From positions 575,614 to 639,613 of the forward strand of contig CACVBU010000971.1 of assembly GCA_902728285.1 (NCBI GenBank): 64,000 nucleotides of DNA, in the 5' to 3' direction. Shown here piece after piece: positions 55,101 to 64,000 of the stretch (position 1 is its first letter; the number at the start of each line of letters is the position of its first letter). The stretch comes from Clytia hemisphaerica. Taxonomy: Eukaryota > Cnidaria > Hydrozoa > Leptothecata > Clytiidae. Under the pieces are notes generated by a model that saw only the letters and a list, made by a program, of their open reading frames with translations, made no database searches and was not told the origin of the DNA. The translations under genes were made by a program, and so were the position numbers.

Positions 55101-57236
55101 TAAATGGTTGTGTGATCGGATGGCTTTTGATCAATGAGAGGAGTGTATACAGCGATAGTTTTCTTTGATTTTAGAACTCCACTTTCACGAACTTCACGGG
55201 TATTGAAGCCAGAGTACTCTGGGGTGGTTGGCTCAGTAGCCATCGCATGAAAGAATTTGAAGTCCTGTTCTTTTCCTCGTTTTAATAAAAGGGCTTGCTG
55301 GGCTAAATGTTTCAAACTGAGAGGGTTCCGTCCTTTTGGTAGACTTGGCATGGCAGGTTTCTTGGGTCCGGTGTACTCTTGGATGGGGACGTCAGGAAAT
55401 TTCAAGTTCTTGATGTCTTCCTTTTTCACTTTCGGAAAGGCAAGGGATTCTTCATTTTGTTCGGAATCCTCGGTATTGGCTTTTTGAGTAAGTATTATAG
55501 CAAGCGAATGTGTTTGTTTTTGACCATTTTGCGAAGAAATGGTAACGTCAAAATTATCGCTTACGCCTTGAACAAGTCCATCCAAGTGATTTCTCAAACT
55601 AGCGGTAGACTTTTTCGAGTTCTCAATTGCTGCTGATGCACGAAATCGTTTGAGTTCATCGTAGGAGCAAACAACTTTATAATCGTATAGGTGATCGACT
55701 AGTTCTTTTTTTTGGACTTGAATTGCTAGATCGATGAGCAGCGTAGTTGGTTTCTTTCTTATGATACTGGTTATGATGTTTCCGATGAGTATAGATGGTA
55801 ATTCATTCTCGGCCAGATCTTGTGATATTTTTGAAAGAAGGTTCGACAAGGTTTCACTCACGGGTTCTTTGGCGATAGATTTGTTTATTCGGCGCTGGTA
55901 TTCGGTTGTGTTGAAATCGATATCTAAAATCTCCTTTTTGATCCGATTGGCAATCCGCTTCACGTCGATTGGATCATCGTCTGATTCGGTAATTTTCATT
56001 ACGGTTGATGCGTGTTTTCGAAACACCAATACATGTGCTATTCCCGGAGAAGAAAGTAATATTAGCTCATTTGAAAAACTTCTGACGAGCTTCTCGATAA
56101 GAGTCTTTCTCGTCAACTGTGAACCACCGTGATTTTGATAAATCTGATTAATTTCGATTGACGTCCACATGCCAGATCGGTCATTGTCAACGATTGAATA
56201 TACTATCTCAAATGCATCATCTACAGGGTCGTGTGATTCAAGCTTTCTTTGTGCAGCGGTAACGTTCCTCTCGGCCATAAACTTTAGTCTACAATCATTG
56301 TGGTACCTATGGCAAAGTTATTATAATTTTCTTAGAGGAGAATATCATCCTAAGAGATAAAATAGTCCTAAGATATGAAATAGGTCATTTCCGACTTATT
56401 TTCAGTTATAAATTAACTATTGAAATGGAAATAAAATTATCATCAAACTCTTTCGATTGAGAGAAAGATTCAATGCGTTGAAGCCCCCCTGGTCCACAAA
56501 ATTAGAAGTTGATTCGTCTGTCCCTCTCAGAAACTTCAACGAATCAAGTCAAGTGGTAAAAAATACCTCCCAAAAGCAGCGTGTAAATCGGACGCTGCTC
56601 GCGTATCACTCAGTCTTAATTGTACTTCATCTGCCCAATCATCACCTCGTTCGTCGCAAACCTGTAAATAAGTGTGTCATCATTTTAGATCTTCGGGGCT
56701 AAGCAAAGATTTATGTATAAAGATCTAAAACGTCTATCAATTACACGTGTTACACTTGTTGTCTAAAAAAGACTATAATGGTTAAAAATATCAAAAATAG
56801 TTACCTTTAAGATAGCGTCCTTAAAAGTATCTTGTCCTTTTCCTCTGTCTGCTGTTCTACATTCATACGATTCTCTCCACCGGCTAGGATTCCTCTTGTC
56901 GACTTTTACTTCGCATTTCTCCCCGCAAAAGAAACACTCTTCTTTCCAGAAGAAAGGCTTCCGGGAAATCTTCCTTCGTTTTGTTTGCGTAGGGTTGTCG
57001 TTTGTTTCTTTGCGCTTCAAGTGACGGTCAATATGTGATTTTGATGTATACGTAGATAAACAATTTCTGTGTGCAGTAAATAGTTCAGAGCTTTCTAGTA
57101 TAACATTTAAGTTGGCGTCTCCTCTACTTGTACATGCATCCTTGACTGATAATAATCTTTGCTCAGAAATCTGTATTAAATCTCTATCATTATCTCCCTT
57201 GCAAGTACTGAGATAATCTGTGAAGATGCAAGCCAT
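52200..57236 (-). CDS. Academ-like transposon protein, four exons, PIN/XPG-like nuclease and Cys-rich C-terminus
   Basis: Exons 57236-56805, 56661-56567, 56306-52706 and 52493-52200 join in phase into 1473 residues with GT-AG borders throughout. Exon 1 has HRNCLSTYTSK (near residue 56) and CFFCGEKC (101-108); the exon 2/3 junction completes GRYHNDCRLKFM (near 176-186). The nuclease region shows VIIVDG (Asp near 1031), DVFLIFDRYFKYSIKGATRD, EEADVNIIKQAM, CDDTDVFVLLASY (near 1196) and ALSGCDSVPKMLGIGKKKVK (near 1255), matching the acidic residues and H3TH of FEN1/XPG nucleases. Exon 4 holds a CXC-like cluster (CNCASESPCSRQNCTC, CNKFCKC, CC; 1410-1447). The middle (residues ~190-1000) is unassigned and may contain a DDE domain. 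Exon joins are my prediction. Confidence 0.75.
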
Positions 57237-57639
57237 ACCTTAAACGGGCAAAATGAGAAACTTTGAAATCAAAATAATCCTTGATCAAGATTTTTGAGCC
57301 TCTTGAGCTGGTTAGAAAGCATCTTCTAATGCTAATTTAAAAGATCTTTACTAAAGCTTAATAGAACGAATTTTAAGACTTACCAGAAAATTCCAACGAA
57401 AGCAAACTTTTTTCTGTCTTCAGCTAACTTTTCTGTTCAATCATTTTATAACTTATAATTTTTCTTTCACTAGAAAATAAATAAAGAGAAACTCAATTCT
57501 ATATAATAATGTTCTTCAATTAATTCAATTTTCAAGTTTGACTAATACAGATAAAAGAATTCTGACGTAGCTTCACTAAATACAATATGTAGTTTCTGAA
57601 GATTCGATATTTAAGCTAAAAGGAAAAGACAGGTTTCTG

Positions 57640-58282
57640 AAAAGTGATGACATCAGCTACATGCCTTCAAACACTTATTACTCACATTGGGTGAATTTTC
57701 AAACTTTTTCGTAAGCAAAAAAGTTGTTCAGCATATAAAATCCTTTCCAACGGTATATAACACTTGATAGTTTTAACCAAAAAAGCACTTGTCCGAAAAA
57801 TGATGACATCACCGACCTAGCTTCGGACACTTATTACTCACATTGAGTACATTTTCAGACTTTTTCGTAAGCAAAAAAGTTGTTCAGCATATAAAATCCT
57901 TTCCAACAGTATATTACACTTGATAGTTTTAACCAAAAAAGCACTTGTCCGAAAAATGATGACATCACCGACCTAGCTTCGGACACTTATTACTCACATT
58001 GAGTACATTTTCAGACTTTTTCGTAGACAAAAAAGTTGTTCAGCATAAAAAATCCTTTCCAACGGTATATAATGTGCTTAGGTTTGAAGATATCAAAATT
58101 TTGCATTTTTTTTAATCCGCCATTTTGAAAATTCCGCCATTATGGAAAATGCTCAAGGTGTGCCAGGTGGCACTCGACGGTTTTTCAATCCCAATGACCC
58201 CATGAACACATTTCAATCAAAAAATTCCATGTGTACGCAAATTTTGGGTTCGGTAAAAAATGACCAAAATTCCCCTGGACTA
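57640..58282 (-). repeat. Right inverted-repeat arm with subterminal tandem repeats
   Basis: Reverse complement of the left arm, with unit ends CCTTTCCAACGGTATATAA at about 57741, 57897 and 58053 (156 bp period). It closes with CCCCTGGACTA at 58282. It has an extra ~12 bp near the tip relative to the left arm. An open plus-strand frame here is a by-product of the repeat. Confidence 0.9.
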
Positions 58283-58420
58283 TTACGCACGGAGAACGAG
58301 TCTCGTGTTCGCAAAGCGAAAGGGATTCAAAGAGAGACCCACTGCATTAGTTATGTAAGAAGAGGCGGAGGCTATCAATCTGCTGCTCAAAAGAATATCA
58401 TACTTTTTTTTTTCGAAAAT
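58283..58420 (+). repeat. Repeat R, right part of the split copy
   Basis: Resumes with TTACGCACGGAGAACGAG and the GCAAAGCGAAAGGGATTC block, then diverges from the 10230 and 13035 copies (deletions and substitutions) while keeping the TTAGTTATGTAAG and AAAAGAATATCATA landmarks. A diverged R subfamily. Confidence 0.7.
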
Positions 58421-58618
58421 CCCAGATCTCAAAGAAATTCCGAAAATCTAAAATTCCATAAATCTAAAAATTACAACTTCAAACGGATCAAAACTCAAAA
58501 TACTGCGAATGTTGTGATGATGACGTTATTTTGGCCTTAAATGCCGTCACCAGAAATTTTACGAGGCAAGCCTTTTTATTTGGCCAGTGTAACATAAATC
58601 TATTTACAGAAAGTTAAA

Positions 58619-58765
58619 GGAAGCAAAAATTCCTGATTTAAAAAAGGAAAAATAACTCGGATAGTTAAAGGAAGCACAATTTCCCGATTTAGAAAATCAA
58701 AAATAACTCGGAAAGCTAAAGGAAGCAAAAATTCCAAGGTTAAAAAATGAAAAATAACTTCCGGG
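58619..58765 (+). repeat. 51 bp tandem repeat, about 2.9 copies
   Basis: Units start GGAAGCAAAAATTCC, GGAAGCACAATTTCC and GGAAGCAAAAATTCC, each containing AAAAATAACTCGG and AGTTAAA/GCTAAA. The last unit leads into the duplicated block. A matching unit occurs near 60530. Confidence 0.85.
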
Positions 58766-60412
58766 TCTCTATAATTTCGAATGTTTTTGTTCGAAAATCT
58801 TGTTAGATTCGAATGTTGGATTCGAACAAAAAGATTCGACAAATTACCACCAAAATTATGCACATCAAAATAAAGAAAAAATTTTTCGATCCAGAAGCTT
58901 CAAAATAAATGCAGCAGCTTTTTCAGAGATGTGAAATTATTATACATTATACCAAGGAATTGATTATACACAGAAAAAGAAGATGTATTGTATTTTTTCG
59001 ATTGAGAAGAAATTCTTCATCATTGCGTTTCTCTATCAGATTAACACACTTTTCAATGTTTTTTTTTCGATGCTGGGTGAAACAACATTTTTGCAACAAA
59101 AACTAATAGGGGAACTTCTCGACTTTAATTCAACTATCGTCAAGCTGTAAACGTGTCGAATTTTGGAAGTAAAAAGTGTTGATTGTTGAAGAATTGATGC
59201 TGAAAAGTCAACACAGTTTTGTAGAGGATTGGGAGAGACTCGAGAGACCTTTACAAAAATCTCTCGTTCGCTTTAAATCAAAGACATGAATTCCCTTGTT
59301 TTTTATGGAAAATATTCGCATTCGTGACAAGTATTAAAGAATTTCAAGATTTTATACATGCATTGATAAAAGAAATTGTTTGGTTTTCACGAACGAAAGT
59401 GCCGAAAGCTGAATTTATTGGCTTTGGGTCGTGTCACGTGTGTCGAGTAGTTTTGTAATAATTTCTTTATATTTCATCAGATTTAATTTCACTGACTTTT
59501 TGGAAAGAATAGAATAAGTGCTCATAAAAAATAGTTTTATTTTACGTTTTCCCACTTTTTATTCCGCGAGTTCAGTTCTTTTCGGCTGTTTTGTTTTGAT
59601 TTTCTCACGCTGCTTATCCAAATGTTAGCTAATTTCTATTTAAAGTCGTCCTAAAGCCTCGTAACACCCCTGTCTGATTGCATTCTCGATAAATTTTCCG
59701 ATCCAAAGAGGGGTTAGCCATTTCAGAACTCCTTTCCAATCTCGAGTTATCGCATTGTTTTGATGACGTCATCAACTGAAAATGGCTAAAAATCCAGGCA
59801 AATTTGAAAGTCCTACTCAAGCCTTATAAACCCTCCCATCTCATTCCCCATAAAATTCCCGATCCAAAGAGGGGTTAGCCATTTCCAAACTCCTCTTCAA
59901 ACTCGAGATATCGCATGTTTTCTGTTTTGATGACGTCATCAACTGAAAATGGCTGAAAATTCAGCCAAATTTGAAAGTGCTACTCAAGCCTTATAAACCC
60001 TCCCATTTCATTCCCCATAAAATTCCCGATAGATTGAGGGGTCAAAGACCTCCCAACTCCTCTTCAAACTCGAGATATCGCATTTTGAAGTTTTTCCCAA
60101 ATCCGTGACGTCATTGGGTCCCTTTACCCCTAATGTTATCAACGGTGAATTCGCGAATTTAGGAATTTTTGCGGTCAACAGGTGCCTAATGCCCCAAGGG
60201 TCCCAAAAAAACAAAAAACGTCAATTTTTTCCAAGGGAAAGTGGGTTTATAAATTTGCGAAAGATTGCCACTGCAACGACTTCTTCTTAAAAAACGCTAA
60301 TTTTCACGAAATTTTCAAAGTTGAAACATTCCACAGGCTAAACACGGCGGAATAGCGGCTAGACGAAAAAAATCGTGAAAAAAAACTGAATTTCATTTTT
60401 TGGGCCCGCATA
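58682..60412 (+). repeat. Duplicated non-coding unit, copy 1
   Basis: A ~1.73 kb block sharing its whole length with 60491-63466 in the same orientation. It has internal ~155-170 bp repeats (around 59690, 59845, 60020), each with ATTCCCGAT, GAGGGGT, CTCGAGATATCGCAT, TTTTGATGACGTCATCAACT and CTTATAAACCCTCCCAT. No coding capacity. It is followed directly by an R fragment. Confidence 0.85.
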
Positions 60413-60477
60413 TCAATCGTAAAAGGGGTTACGCACGGAGAACGAGTCTCGTGTTCGCAAAGCGAAAGGGATTCTAT
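60411..60477 (+). repeat. Repeat R, short copy between duplicated units
   Basis: TATCAATCGTAAAAGGGG, TTACGCACGGAGAACGAG, then CGCAAAGCGAAAGGGATTCT, then unrelated sequence. Third uninterrupted R site in the window. R-type sequence lies before copy 1 and between copies, so R may be part of the repeating unit. Confidence 0.8.
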
Positions 60478-60760
60478 AGAGCCAACTATTTCCAGAGTTA
60501 GAAGATCAATAATAACTCGGAAAGCTAAAGGAAGCAAAAATTCCAAAGTTAAAAAATGAAAAATAACTTCCGGGTCTCTATAATTTCGAATGTTTTTGTT
60601 CGAAAATCTTGTTAGATTCGAATTTTAGATTCGAACAAAAACATTCGACCGAAGTTCCCGCCAAAATTATGCACATCAAAATAAAGAAAAATTTTGTCGA
60701 TCCAGAAGCTTCAAAATAAATGCAGCAGCTTTTTCAGAGATGTGAAATTATTATAAATTA

Positions 60761-60940
60761 CCAGACGATCTCAATCGAACGGAATCGACGATCGAACCAG
60801 TCGAACAACAATCGAACGCAATCGACCGATTGAAATTCGATTGTCAAACGCAATCGAATCTCAATCGAATATTACCGCAATTTTCAGATTCGATTGATGT
60901 TCGATTGCGTTTGATTGCATTCGATCGTCGATTCGTTGAC
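60761..60940. mobile_element. CCAGACGAT palindromic element, left part
   Basis: Starts CCAGACGATCTCAATCGAAC and is built of many ATCGAA/TTCGAT words. Inner arms pair (CAATCGAATCTCAATCG with repeats of the inverse). It is related to the complete palindrome at 61719-61911. The 3' end is diverged near GATCGTCGATTCGTTGAC. Confidence 0.6.
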
Positions 60941-60969
60941 CCCCGGATTGTTCATCGCATAATCGGAAA

Positions 60970-61664
60970 CTCGGGTAAGTTATGGCATGTCTTAAAATTA
61001 CCATAATTTTTAGATCGCATTAGTCGACAGAAAATGACCAAACAAATGACTGAACGTGAAGGGTACTATGATGTAGTTTCTAACCTGATGTGTAACCTAA
61101 TTGTTTTTTCGCTGATTTTCGCGAAAAATCGCAAAAACTGATTATTACGTAATAATCGATGACGTCATCAAAACTAAAAATTGAATTTCTCAAGAATGGT
61201 TTATCTAATTGTCTTCAAACTTTCACCAAAGATGTATCTTACTAAAGTTGATGATTTGAAAAAAAATCTTTTTCGAAATTTTGATGACGTCAGTAGAAAA
61301 TAGGATTTTTCGTTTTTTACTAATTTCTCCTGACGTCATCAAAATTTCGAAAAGATTTTTTTTTCAAATTATCGACTTTAGTAAGATACATCTTTGGTGA
61401 AAGTTTAAAGACAATTATTAGATAAACCATTCTTGAGAAATTCAATTTTTAGTTTTGATGACGTCATCGATTATTACGTAATAATCAGTTTTTGCGGTTT
61501 TTCGCGAAAATCAGCGAAAAAACAATTAGGTTACACATCAGGTTAGAAACTACATCATAGTACCCTTCACGTTCAGTAATTTGTTTGGTCATTTTCTGTC
61601 GACTAATGCGATCTAAAAATTATGGTAATTTTCAGTTTTTGAGACATGCCATAACTTACCCGAG
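60970..61664. mobile_element. Foldback element FB copy 2, nested
   Basis: A 695 bp near-perfect palindrome with the same ends as FB copy 1 (CTCGGGTAAGTTATGGCATG and inverse). The arms carry GATGACGTCATC, TTATTACGTAATAATC and CAAATTATCGACTTTAG words. The loop, about 30 bp, is near 61310. It lies between two CCAGACGAT sequences, with AAA on both sides, so insertion duplicated two or three As. Only the ends and general plan are shared with copy 1. Confidence 0.85.
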
Positions 61665-61718
61665 AAATCGAAAGTAATTTCATTCGGCTTGTGATGTTGG
61701 GAAGCTGTAAGAATAAAG

Positions 61719-61911
61719 CCAGACGATTTCAATCGAACGGAATCGACGATCGAACCAGTCGAACAACAATCGAACCAATCGAATATTAACCAGAATTTTG
61801 ACGTTCGATTGAGATTCGATTGTGTTCGACAATCGAATTTCAATTGGTCGATTGCGTTCGATTTGGTTCGACTGGTTCGATCGTCGATTCCGTTCGATTG
61901 AGATCGTCTGG
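61719..61911. mobile_element. CCAGACGAT palindromic MITE, 193 bp
   Basis: Ends CCAGACGATTTCAATCGAAC and its inverse, with arms of ~45 bp (GGAATCGACGATCGAACCAG) nearly perfect. The centre is made of shorter ATCGAA repeats. Absent from the matching place in copy 1 of the duplicated unit, so it is an insertion. Confidence 0.8.
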
Positions 61912-63466
61912 ACATTACAGTAAACAAAAAGAAGATGCATTGAATTTTTTCGATTGAGAAGAAATTCTTCATTAATGCGTTTCTCTATCAGATTGATAAC
62001 ACTTTCGATGTTTTTGTTTCGATGCATAGATGAGAAAATGTATACTGGTTTAAGCTATGAATGGTCTGAAACAACATTTTTGCAACAAAAACTAATTGGG
62101 TTGAATTTTCGAAGTAAAAAGTGTTGATTGTTGAAGAATTGATGCTGAAAAGGCAAAGACACAGTTTTGTGGAGGATTGGGAGAGACACAAGAGACTTTT
62201 TACACAAATCCCTCGTTTTACCTGGTTTATGGTTTAATCAAAGAGACAAAGATATTGAATTTCCCTCGTTTTGTTATGGAAAATATTCTTGACAAGTATT
62301 AAAGAATTTCAAGTTTTTATGCATACATTCATAAAAAGAACTGTTTGGTTTTCACGAAACGAACGAAAGTGCCGAAAGCTGAATTTATTTACTTTGGGTC
62401 GTGTCACGTGTGTGTCGAGTTGTTTTGTAATAATTTCTATATATTTCATCAGTTTTAATTTCACTGACTTTTTGGAAAGAATGGAGTAAGACCTCATCAA
62501 AAAATAGATTATTTACGTTTTTCCATTATTTATTCCGAGAGTTCAGTTCTTATCGGCTGTTTTGTTTTGATTTTCTCACGCTGCTTACCCAAATGGTAAC
62601 CAATTTTTATTTAAAGTCGTCCCAAGGCCTCATAACGCTCATAACACCCCTCTCTCATTGCATTCTCGATAAATTTTCCGATCCAAAGAGGGGTTAGCCA
62701 TTTCCAAACTCCTTTCCAATCCCATCTTATTCCCCATAAAATTCCCGATAGAATGAGGGGTCAACGACCTCCCAATTCCTTTCCAATCTCGAGTTATCGC
62801 ATTTTTTTGTTTTGATGACGTCATCAGCTAAAAATGGCTAAAAATTCAGCCAAATTCTAAGGTCCTACTCAAGCCTTATAAACCTTCCCATCTCATTCCC
62901 CATAAAGTTCTCGATCTAATGAGGGGTCAACGACCTCTCAACTCTTCTTCAAACTCGAGATATCGCATGTTTTCTATTTTGATGACGTCATCAACTGAAA
63001 ATGGCTGAAAATTCAGCCAAATTTGAAAGTCCTACTGCAGCCTTATAAACCCTCCCATCTCATTCCCCACAAAATTCCCGATAGATTGAGGGGTCAACGA
63101 CCTCCCAACTCCTCTTCAAGCTCGAGATATCGCATTTTGAAGTTTTTCAAAAACCCGTGACGTCATTGGGTCCCTTTACCCCTAATGTTATCAACGGTCA
63201 ATTCGCGAATTTTGAAATTTTTGCGGTCAACAGGTACCTTGTGCTCCAAGGGTCCCAAAAAACCAAAAAACGTCAATTTTTTCCAAAGGAAAGTGGGTTT
63301 TTAAATTTGCGAAAGATTGACACTGCAACGACTTCTTCTCAAAACAAGCTAATTTTGACGAAATTTTCAAAGTTGAAACATTCCAGAGGCTAAACATGGT
63401 GGAATAGCGGCAAGACGAAAAAAAAGGTGAAAAAAAAACTGAATTTCCATTTTTAGTACCCGCATA

Positions 63467-64000
63467 TCATTGAAATTTTGTAAATTTTGCTTACGCGCAT
63501 GCGTTTGCCAAAAGAGTCGCACTCCGCTCGCTCCGTGCGTAATAAGCTGTGAAAATTTTAGAAAAAAGCTTAACTGAAACTGAAAATATTAAGCTTTAAA
63601 GGTATTTTTCTCCTATATTTTGCAAAAATATTATAGAATTTGCCGTTTTTGCTGATTCAGCGAAAAATTTTATATATAATGTTAATTTTTTGTTATAAAC
63701 TATTAAGTCAAGCTGATAGGAATGGAATTCCAAGATTTTTTGCTGTTTCTCACATTTAGAATTTTCGTTTTTATCAATGCTGATTCTAGGGCTCCGAAAT
63801 ACTGGTTGACCTTTAAGATGCTATATCTTTTACCCAGCCTCTAAAGTCACATATGTATACCCTATTTTCATAACTTTCAATATCCAAGGAGCTAGAGTGA
63901 GTTATATGCAATTTTTATCTAATTTTGGTGTTAAAATATTCCCCGCTTCAGACGCAAATATACTATTTTAAATCTGCCTCAAACCATCAAAGACATGCTA
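63467..64000. other. Window end, no gene recognised
   Basis: Begins with CGCTCGCTCCGTGCGTAA near 63525-63545, whose inverse recalls the TTACGCACGG of R, then AT-rich DNA to the end. No coding family seen. Confidence 0.4.

Larger units (their letters stand above)
51114..58282 (-). mobile_element. Academ-like DNA transposon, 7169 bp, apparently complete
   Basis: Terminal inverted repeats start TAGTCCAGGGGAATTT and continue, nearly identical, for ~200 bp before passing into subterminal tandem units of ~156 bp on both sides. The arms total about 580-640 bp. The target duplication is TTA (51111-51113, 58283-58285). The R copies at 10230, 13035 and 60411 show the uninterrupted GGGGTTACGCACGG. One four-exon gene fills the interior. 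An XPG/FEN-like nuclease, a Cys-rich cluster, long TIRs and a 3-4 bp duplication are features I recall for the Academ superfamily. TIR similarity and the open frame suggest recent activity. Confidence 0.8.
60491..63466 (+). repeat. Duplicated non-coding unit, copy 2, with nested insertions
   Basis: Matches copy 1 from TAACTCGGAAAGCTAAAGG through CATTTTTAGTACCCGCATAT. Relative to copy 1 it carries an insertion of ~1.15 kb at 60761-61911 and different numbers and joins of the internal ~155 bp repeats around 62660-63080. No coding capacity. Confidence 0.85.

Noticed and set aside
53028..56360. Several plus-strand frames of 60-132 residues within 53-56 kb
   Set aside because: They are antisense shadows of the long exon 3, which has clear family motifs and consistent splice phases.
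51111..58285. TA as target duplication (Tc1-like) for the 7.2 kb element
   Set aside because: The uninterrupted R copies read GGGGTTACGCACGG. Restoring this needs removal of one TTA, so the duplication is three bases.
58142..58540. 132-residue plus-strand frame
   Set aside because: It lies across the right TIR of the Academ-like element and the R fragment. The matching left arm has no such frame, so it is a by-product.
61613..62027. Two overlapping minus-strand frames rich in RSNQ and IER words
   Set aside because: They are translations of the ATCGAA repeats in the CCAGACGAT palindrome.

Overview
This is eukaryotic, almost certainly animal, DNA. It is AT-rich, genes have GT-AG introns, there are no bacterial operons, and most recognisable coding sequence is transposon-derived. 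The mixture (Academ-like, pogo-like with a HIRAN gene, Crypton/DUF3504, two Helentron-type Helitrons with deubiquitinase-fold domains, Jockey-like and PHD-finger CR1-like LINEs, a DUF7869-like gene) is typical of cnidarian and other marine invertebrate genomes. My best guess is a cnidarian, but nothing here fixes the species. No conserved host housekeeping gene was recognised; one small four-exon gene at 14.3-15.4 kb may be host.

Layout. 0-6 kb: a small MITE at 0.5 kb and a broken DUF7869-like gene (3.9-5.6 kb, minus). 6.2-10.2 kb: a Jockey-like LINE on the minus strand with a tRNA-like sequence at its 3' side, butting on a ~410 bp repeat I call R. 13-16.3 kb: a second R copy, a 149-residue four-exon gene, a tail-to-tail intronless relic of that gene, and a second copy of the first MITE. 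18.9-25.7 kb: Helitron 1 (two OTU domains, Rep, Pif1 helicase; decayed after the first ORF). 25.8-27 kb: ~300 bp tandem repeats and a palindromic MITE. 27.7-32.6 kb: a CR1/L2-like LINE with coiled-coil ORF1 and PHD-endonuclease-RT ORF2. 33.3-37.3 kb: a 3994 bp TA-flanked element with terminal inverted repeats, holding a HIRAN-domain gene head-to-head with a pogo-like transposase gene that was hit twice by a 500 bp MITE. 40.2-48.2 kb: Helitron 2 (papain-fold peptidase-like domain, DUF6570, Rep, Pif1, endonuclease), broken by a foldback element and other insertions. 49.5-50.4 kb: a Crypton-type tyrosine recombinase relic. 51.1-58.3 kb: a 7169 bp element with long terminal inverted repeats and one apparently intact four-exon gene. 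58.7-63.5 kb: a direct duplication of a ~1.7 kb non-coding unit; the second copy carries nested palindromic and foldback insertions.

The strongest finding is the 51.1-58.3 kb element. It lies inside a copy of repeat R, and three uninterrupted R copies in the same window show the empty site, so the 3 bp duplication TTA can be read directly. Its gene joins into one 1473-residue frame: N-terminal Cys/His motifs, a FEN1/XPG-like PIN nuclease and a C-terminal Cys-rich cluster. I assign it to the Academ superfamily (XPG-bearing branch) from remembered family features; a search must confirm this. The second notable system is the pogo-like element whose divergent partner gene has a HIRAN domain, a basic stretch and a PCNA-box-like motif.

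Functionally the window is a nest of elements inserted into elements. The insertion order can be read in several places (R before the Academ-like element; Helitron 2 before the foldback; pogo-like transposase before MITE-B; the 58.7 kb unit before its palindromic insert). Most elements are dead. The Academ-like element is the only one that looks intact end to end.
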